Source: Streptomyces misionensis
Lineage (GTDB): Bacteria; Actinomycetota; Actinomycetes; Streptomycetales; Streptomycetaceae
Assembly: GCF_007896895.1 (NCBI RefSeq)
Contig: NZ_VOGW01000013.1
Span: forward strand, 52,877 to 116,876
Length of the DNA stretch: 64,000 bases
Reading direction: 5' to 3'
A program made the translations under genes and the position numbers. The notes under the pieces were generated by a model. That model saw only the letters and a program-made list of their open reading frames with translations. It did not search any database and was not told the origin of the DNA. Below are positions 60,153-64,000 of this stretch, in pieces. Numbering within the stretch: position 1 is the first letter of the stretch; every line of letters begins with the position of its first letter.

Positions 60153-60482
60153 GGCGCCATGCATACGCCAGGGGTGGCCGCGGCGTCCAGGTACGGCTAC
60201 GCTGCTCGGCCGGGCAGTGTCGGTCACCGAACGTAAGAGATCGAGCACGTGTCGTACGTCCGTCGGACACCGGTCCGACATCATCAGGATGCGGCGAAAG
60301 ACGTCAGCCCTGGACATCTTCCGAAGTCATCGCCAAGTGGCGGCGCGGCGGCGGGACATGGCCGCCAGAGCGTGGAAGATGCGGACACCGGTACGGGCGT
60401 ACGCGCCGGCGGCGAGCACACCCCTGCCGGGGGAGCGGAAGCGACACGGCCACCACACGGGCGGCCGGGGAGAGAGTGATCG
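60153..60482. other. intergenic region with a short inverted repeat
   Basis: This is 330 bases between divergent genes. GTCGGAC (60262-60268) and GTCCGAC (60273-60279) pair around 4 bases and could be an operator. No gene is supported. Confidence 0.35.
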
Positions 60483-61274
60483 ATGACCGAGGCACGGGAG
60501 TCGGCCGGTCCGCACGCGCTGCGCGCGCCCGGCACGCCCTGCTGGGTGAGCCTGATGGCGCGCGGGCTCACCGCCACCGAGGAGTTCTACGGGGCGCTGT
60601 TCGGCTGGGAGTTCCGACCGGGCCCGCGGCAGCTCGGCCCGTACGTGCGGGCGCTGCTCGACGGGCACGAGGTGGCCGGCATGGGCCAGTTGCCGCCGGA
60701 CCACCGGCTGCCGATCGCCTGGACGCCCTACCTCGCCACGGACGACGTGGACCGCACGGCAGACGCGGTGCGGCTGTGCGGCGGCACGGTGGCGGTCGGC
60801 CCGCTGGACGCGGACGAGGCCGGGCGGCTGGCCATCGCCGCCGACCCCTGTGGCGCGGTGTTCGGCATCTGGCAGGGCCTCGTGCGCCTGGGCACCCCGG
60901 TCACCGGGGTGCCGGGCACGCCCGCCTGGAACGAACTGCTCACGTTCGAGACGGAGAGCGTCACCAAGTTCTACGCGAGCGTGTTCGGTTACGAGACGGA
61001 CCCGGCGGCCGACGCCGGTGCGGACTATGTGACCCTGCGCGTCGACGGGCGCCCGGTGGCCGGACTGCAGGGGCTGGGCCGGGCGCTGCCCCGGGACCGG
61101 GGACCGTACTGGGCGACCTGCTTCCACGTGGCCGACACCGACGAGGCCCTGCGCCGGGTGACCGCGCTCGGCGGCCGGGTGGTCCGCCCGGCCCACGACG
61201 GCCCGCACGGGCGGGCGGGGACGGTGGCGGACCCGGAGGGCGCGGTGTTCTCGGTGGTCCAGGAGCCGCGCTGA
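60483..61274 (+). CDS. VOC-family protein with two glyoxalase-like domains
   Basis: This 263-residue protein is a tandem repeat of the vicinal oxygen chelate fold: CWVSLMARGLTATEEFYGAL in the first half, WNELLTFETESVTKFYASVF in the second. Each ends in a DPxGAVF-type strand (ADPCGAVFGIWQ, ADPEGAVFSVVQ). The ATG follows GGAGAGAG. This is a common Streptomyces family of unknown substrate, often annotated as a hydroxylase. Confidence 0.85.
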   Translation: MTEARESAGPHALRAPGTPCWVSLMARGLTATEEFYGALFGWEFRPGPRQLGPYVRALLDGHEVAGMGQLPPDHRLPIAWTPYLATDDVDRTADAVRLCGGTVAVGPLDADEAGRLAIAADPCGAVFGIWQGLVRLGTPVTGVPGTPAWNELLTFETESVTKFYASVFGYETDPAADAGADYVTLRVDGRPVAGLQGLGRALPRDRGPYWATCFHVADTDEALRRVTALGGRVVRPAHDGPHGRAGTVADPEGAVFSVVQEPR

Positions 61275-61345
61275 AGGATTTCGGGCGGGCTCAGGGGGAC
61301 CGGACCAGGATGACGGGCCCAGGGGGACCGGCTCGGGAGACCGGC

Positions 61346-61996
61346 TCAGGAGGACGAGACCGGCAGCACGTCCGGGGAGATGGCCGCCGCGCGGGCCGTC
61401 GCCGCGGTCATCCGGCGCCGGTGGTGGCGGCGGCACAGCACCTCGTAACCGATCTCGCCCGCCTCCTGATTGACGTCTCCGACGACCACCTGGGCGCCCT
61501 CGACCACCATCTCCCCGCCGACCGTGCGGGCGTTGTGCGTGGCGCGGGCGCCGCACCAGCACAGCGCCTCCACCTGGAGCACCTCGATGCGGTCGGCCAG
61601 TTCCACCAGCCGCTGGGAGCCGGGGAAGAGCTTGGAGCGGAAGTCGGTGGTGATGCCGAAGGCGAAGACGTCCACGCCGAGGTCGTCCACCACACGGGCC
61701 AGCTGGTCGATCTGGCCGGGCGCCAGGAACTGGGCCTCGTCCGCGATCACATAGTCGATCCGGCCGCCCTGCGAGAGGTGGTCCACGACGTAGGCGTACA
61801 GGTCCTGGTCGTCGGCGACCTCGACCGCGTCGGTGACCAGGCCGAGGCGGGAGGAGAGCTTGCCCGCGCCCGCGCGGTCGTTGCGGGTGAATATCATCCC
61901 GGCCAGGCCGCGCGCGGAGCGGTTGTGCTCGATCTGCAGAGCCAGCGTCGACTTCCCGCAGTCCATCGTTCCGGAGAAGAACACCAGCTCGGGCAT
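61346..61996 (-). CDS. tdk: thymidine kinase
   Basis: This 216-residue type II thymidine kinase has P-loop GTMDCGKST (residues 9-17), the Walker B/base DEAQFL, the lasso region and Cys residues for zinc (CWCGARAT and later CRRHHRRR). It phosphorylates thymidine for salvage. The upstream 71 bases after the convergent VOC gene contain two copies of CAGGGGGACCGG, probably a simple repeat. Confidence 0.93.
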   Translation of the reverse strand: MPELVFFSGTMDCGKSTLALQIEHNRSARGLAGMIFTRNDRAGAGKLSSRLGLVTDAVEVADDQDLYAYVVDHLSQGGRIDYVIADEAQFLAPGQIDQLARVVDDLGVDVFAFGITTDFRSKLFPGSQRLVELADRIEVLQVEALCWCGARATHNARTVGGEMVVEGAQVVVGDVNQEAGEIGYEVLCRRHHRRRMTAATARAAAISPDVLPVSSS

Positions 61997-62044
61997 GAGG
62001 AGTTGAACACCTTTCGGCGAGATGGGGAGGGAAGCGGTAGGGGG

Positions 62045-63235
62045 TCAGGAGCGTACTTCGAGCAGCGGGACGAGCTGCTCCACGGGGGTCATCGAACCGT
62101 GGTTGCCCACCAGCGCGGACTCCTTCGGTTCCCGCTCGGAGGCGATGATCAGGACGTCGTCGTACGCGGCCGCGATCACGTCCCCGAGCCGGGCGTACAC
62201 CCGCTCGTCCACGTGCGGCCCGAACCAGCCCGCCTGGATCGCCTCGTCCCGCGAGGCCACCCAGAACTGCTCCCCCAGCACCTCGCGCCAGCAGGTCAGC
62301 ACGTCGTTGTGGGCGCCCGGCACCGCGTACACGTGCCGGGCCCGGCCCTCGCCGCCCAGCAGGGCGACACCGGCGCGCAGCTCCCAGTCCGTGTCGAAGT
62401 CGATGCGGTGCTCGTCGTCGAACGGCACGTCGATCATGCCGTGGTCGGCGGTGACGTAGAGCGCGCTGCGCGGGGGCAGTTGCTCGGCGAGGCGCTGGGC
62501 CAGCCGGTCGACGTACATCAGCTGGCCGCGCCAGGTGTCGGAGGCGACGCCGTAGCGGTGGCCGGAGCCGTCGAGTTCGGCGTAGTACGTGTACACCAGC
62601 GAGCGGTCCCCGGCGGCCAGTTGCTCGGCGGCCAGGTCCATCCGCTCCTCACCGGACAGCCTGCCGTGGAAGCTGCCGCCGCTGAGCGCGACCTTGGTGA
62701 GCGGGGTGTGCTGGAAGGCGGGCGAGGACACCTGGGCGGCGTGCACCCCGGCGTCGTGGGCCAGCTGGAAGACGGTGGGGTACGGCTGCCAGGGGCGCGG
62801 GTCGGTGTACGGCTGCCAGCGCAGCTGGTTCATCAGCGCGCCGGTGGCCGGGTCGCGGACCGTGTAGCCGGGCAGGCCGTGCGCGCCGGGCGGCAGGCCG
62901 GTGCCGACGGAGGCGAGGGAGGTCGCGGTGGTCGCCGGGTAGCCCGCGGTGAGCGGGCGGCCGGTGCCGCCGCGGGAGCTGCCGAGCAGCGAGGTGAGGA
63001 AGGGGGCCTCGTCGGGATGGGCGCGCAGCTGCTCCCAGCCGAGGCCGTCGACCAGGAAGACACAGGCCCGGTCGGCCGGGGTCAGCTCGGTGATCGTCGC
63101 GGACATGCCGGGGACACCCATGCCGGCGGCGAGGGTGGGCAGCAGGTCGGCGAGGGAGCCGGTGCCGTACTGGGGCAGCGGCGCGGTGTCCAGGGCGAGG
63201 GGTTCCGGGTGGTCCCAGGCGGAGAGCTGGGACAT
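62045..63235 (-). CDS. alkaline phosphatase-fold phosphodiesterase
   Basis: This 396-residue protein of the nucleotide pyrophosphatase/phosphodiesterase family has VFLVDGLGWEQL, the nucleophile Thr in AGYPATTATSLASVGTG, YYAELDGSGHRYG and VTADHGMIDVP, all metal-site motifs. No signal peptide is seen. It probably hydrolyses nucleotide or other phosphodiesters. The ATG overlaps the DUF5998 stop by one base (TGATG). Confidence 0.88.
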   Translation of the reverse strand: MSQLSAWDHPEPLALDTAPLPQYGTGSLADLLPTLAAGMGVPGMSATITELTPADRACVFLVDGLGWEQLRAHPDEAPFLTSLLGSSRGGTGRPLTAGYPATTATSLASVGTGLPPGAHGLPGYTVRDPATGALMNQLRWQPYTDPRPWQPYPTVFQLAHDAGVHAAQVSSPAFQHTPLTKVALSGGSFHGRLSGEERMDLAAEQLAAGDRSLVYTYYAELDGSGHRYGVASDTWRGQLMYVDRLAQRLAEQLPPRSALYVTADHGMIDVPFDDEHRIDFDTDWELRAGVALLGGEGRARHVYAVPGAHNDVLTCWREVLGEQFWVASRDEAIQAGWFGPHVDERVYARLGDVIAAAYDDVLIIASEREPKESALVGNHGSMTPVEQLVPLLEVRS

Positions 63236-63822
63236 CAGCGGGTGATGTCCGCGGTCGCCTCCGAGATGGCCTGCGCGAAGGCGAGCGCCTCGCGCACCGT
63301 CTCCGGTCCGTCCCCGGCCTCGCTGACGCGCAGGCTCAGGTCGTCCGCCGTGGAGCTGCCGGTGTAGCCGTGGTCGGCGTCGCAGTTGGGGTCGCCGCAG
63401 GCGGCGGGCTCCAGGTCGATCCGGCTCACCGCGCCCCAGCCGATGGTCAGCACGACCTCGCGGGGCAGGGTGCCCGGGGTGTACTGCTCGGGGTTGGCCA
63501 CCACCCGGCTGACCACGACGGAGGAGATCCGGCCGAGCTTCACCGACTCGGTGGAGGTGGTGGCGTACGGCGTCGGGGAGGTGCTGTCGGCGGCCTGCTC
63601 GTCGGTGTGGCTGACGATGAAGCGGTTGGCGGTGAGGACCAGGACGGTCACATGGCGGCGCACCTCGTTCTGGTCGAACGTGGTCTCCTGGTGGACCAGG
63701 TACGACCGGATGGGCTCGCCGCCCACCGCGGCCTCCACCGCCTCGGCCACGAGGGCCGGGTAGTAGCCGCTGCGCTCGATCGCCGCGCGCAGCCCCTGGG
63801 TCGTCGTACTGGTCTTGGCCAT
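63235..63822 (-). CDS. DUF5998 family protein
   Basis: This 195-residue protein starts at the ATG at 63822 (MAKTSTTTQGL); the frame opens three codons earlier. Patterns include IERSGYYPALVAEAVEAAV, RHVTVLVLTANRFIVSHTDE and CGDPNCDADHGYTG, with two Cys that may bind metal. It is a conserved actinobacterial family of unknown function, coupled to the phosphodiesterase. Confidence 0.8.
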   Translation of the reverse strand: MAKTSTTTQGLRAAIERSGYYPALVAEAVEAAVGGEPIRSYLVHQETTFDQNEVRRHVTVLVLTANRFIVSHTDEQAADSTSPTPYATTSTESVKLGRISSVVVSRVVANPEQYTPGTLPREVVLTIGWGAVSRIDLEPAACGDPNCDADHGYTGSSTADDLSLRVSEAGDGPETVREALAFAQAISEATADITR

Positions 63823-63841
63823 GGCGTCCATCCTAGTCCGT

Positions 63842-63940
63842 GGCCAAGGTGGGTCCGGGCCGCCCGGCGCCGATGGTCAAGGCGGGTCCGGGCCGCCCGG
63901 CGCCGATGACCGAGGAAGCTCCGGGCCGCCCGGCGCCGAG
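63842..63940. repeat. 33-bp tandem repeat, three copies
   Basis: The 20-base core TCCGGGCCGCCCGGCGCCGA starts at 63854, 63887 and 63920, an exact 33-base period; the bases between differ slightly. It lies just upstream of the DUF5998 gene. The period is a multiple of three, but the frame reading through it shows only Arg/Ala-rich sequence. Confidence 0.85.
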
Positions 63941-64000
63941 GCACGCACCGCGATCCACGGGGCCGGGAACCTCCCGGGGACACACGGGTGAACGCCGGGG

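Noticed and set aside
61275..61345. Short repeats CAGGGGGACCGG before tdk
   Set aside because: Only two close copies and some degenerate ones in a gap between convergent genes; likely simple-sequence duplication.
63842..63940. CRISPR array
   Set aside because: The repeats are 33 bases apart with 20-base cores and near-identical 13-base intervals, so there are no true spacers, and no cas genes are present.
63648..63983. Arg/Ala-rich frame through the 33-bp repeats
   Set aside because: The repeat period keeps the frame open, but the sequence overlaps DUF5998 in another frame and shows no ribosome site or protein character.

Overview
The window is high-GC actinobacterial DNA and almost certainly from a Streptomyces species. 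The support is the strong GC bias, GTG and TTG starts, rare TTA codons, and a block of genes typical of Streptomyces (sepH, cutRS, a hemH whose product ends in Cys residues, dut with DUF3710, DUF4193, DUF3093, kdpDE). No rRNA, tRNA, CRISPR array or complete insertion sequence was seen.

Left part (1-11.3 kb). A small secreted peptide gene with a repeated C-terminal EVPWT motif faces a 1000-residue SARP/NB-ARC/TPR regulator. A LuxR-type two-component pair and a small membrane protein gene follow. Next is a four-gene gentisate operon (3-hydroxybenzoate 6-hydroxylase, mycothiol-type maleylpyruvate isomerase, fumarylpyruvate hydrolase, gentisate dioxygenase), with a divergent IclR regulator and a perfect palindrome in the shared promoter.

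Middle part (11.3-34.1 kb). This looks like an inserted island carrying a type II (aromatic) polyketide cluster. On the left it begins beside a crippled DHA2 transporter with a DyP-type peroxidase and a P450. A minus-strand pair follows (acyl-CoA carboxyltransferase and a secreted MoaF-like protein). A plus-strand operon encodes an SDR, a Dabb-SRPBCC fusion aromatase, a metal-dependent cyclase, a lipocalin-like protein, a luciferase-like monooxygenase and an ActVA-ORF5-like monooxygenase. A minus-strand operon encodes an SDR, a Gfo/Idh/MocA oxidoreductase, a flavin reductase, KS-alpha, chain-length factor and ACP, with a SARP activator downstream, an exporter upstream and a divergent XRE/MmyB regulator. 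TTA codons occur in the SARP and in the chain-length factor, which suggests bldA control. The right edge carries a second, broken ketosynthase 5' end, other degraded coding sequence and a Doc-type toxin-antitoxin pair. There is no obvious ActIII-type ketoreductase, didomain aromatase, glycosyltransferase or methyltransferase.

Right part (34.4-64 kb). This is conserved chromosomal backbone. It holds an RNA methyltransferase; a potassium block (KimA-like transporter, two TrkA-type proteins, a 34-residue membrane peptide, kdpDE); an ABC ATPase; a thioesterase-dut-DUF3710 operon with an unusual 3' region; cutRS; inositol monophosphatase and ferrochelatase; an MFS transporter with a possible iron box; sepH; a sulfurtransferase; thymidine kinase; and a phosphodiesterase with DUF5998.

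Calls rest on reading protein motifs and gene context by eye. No database search was run. Family names for DUF proteins come from memory of the family patterns.
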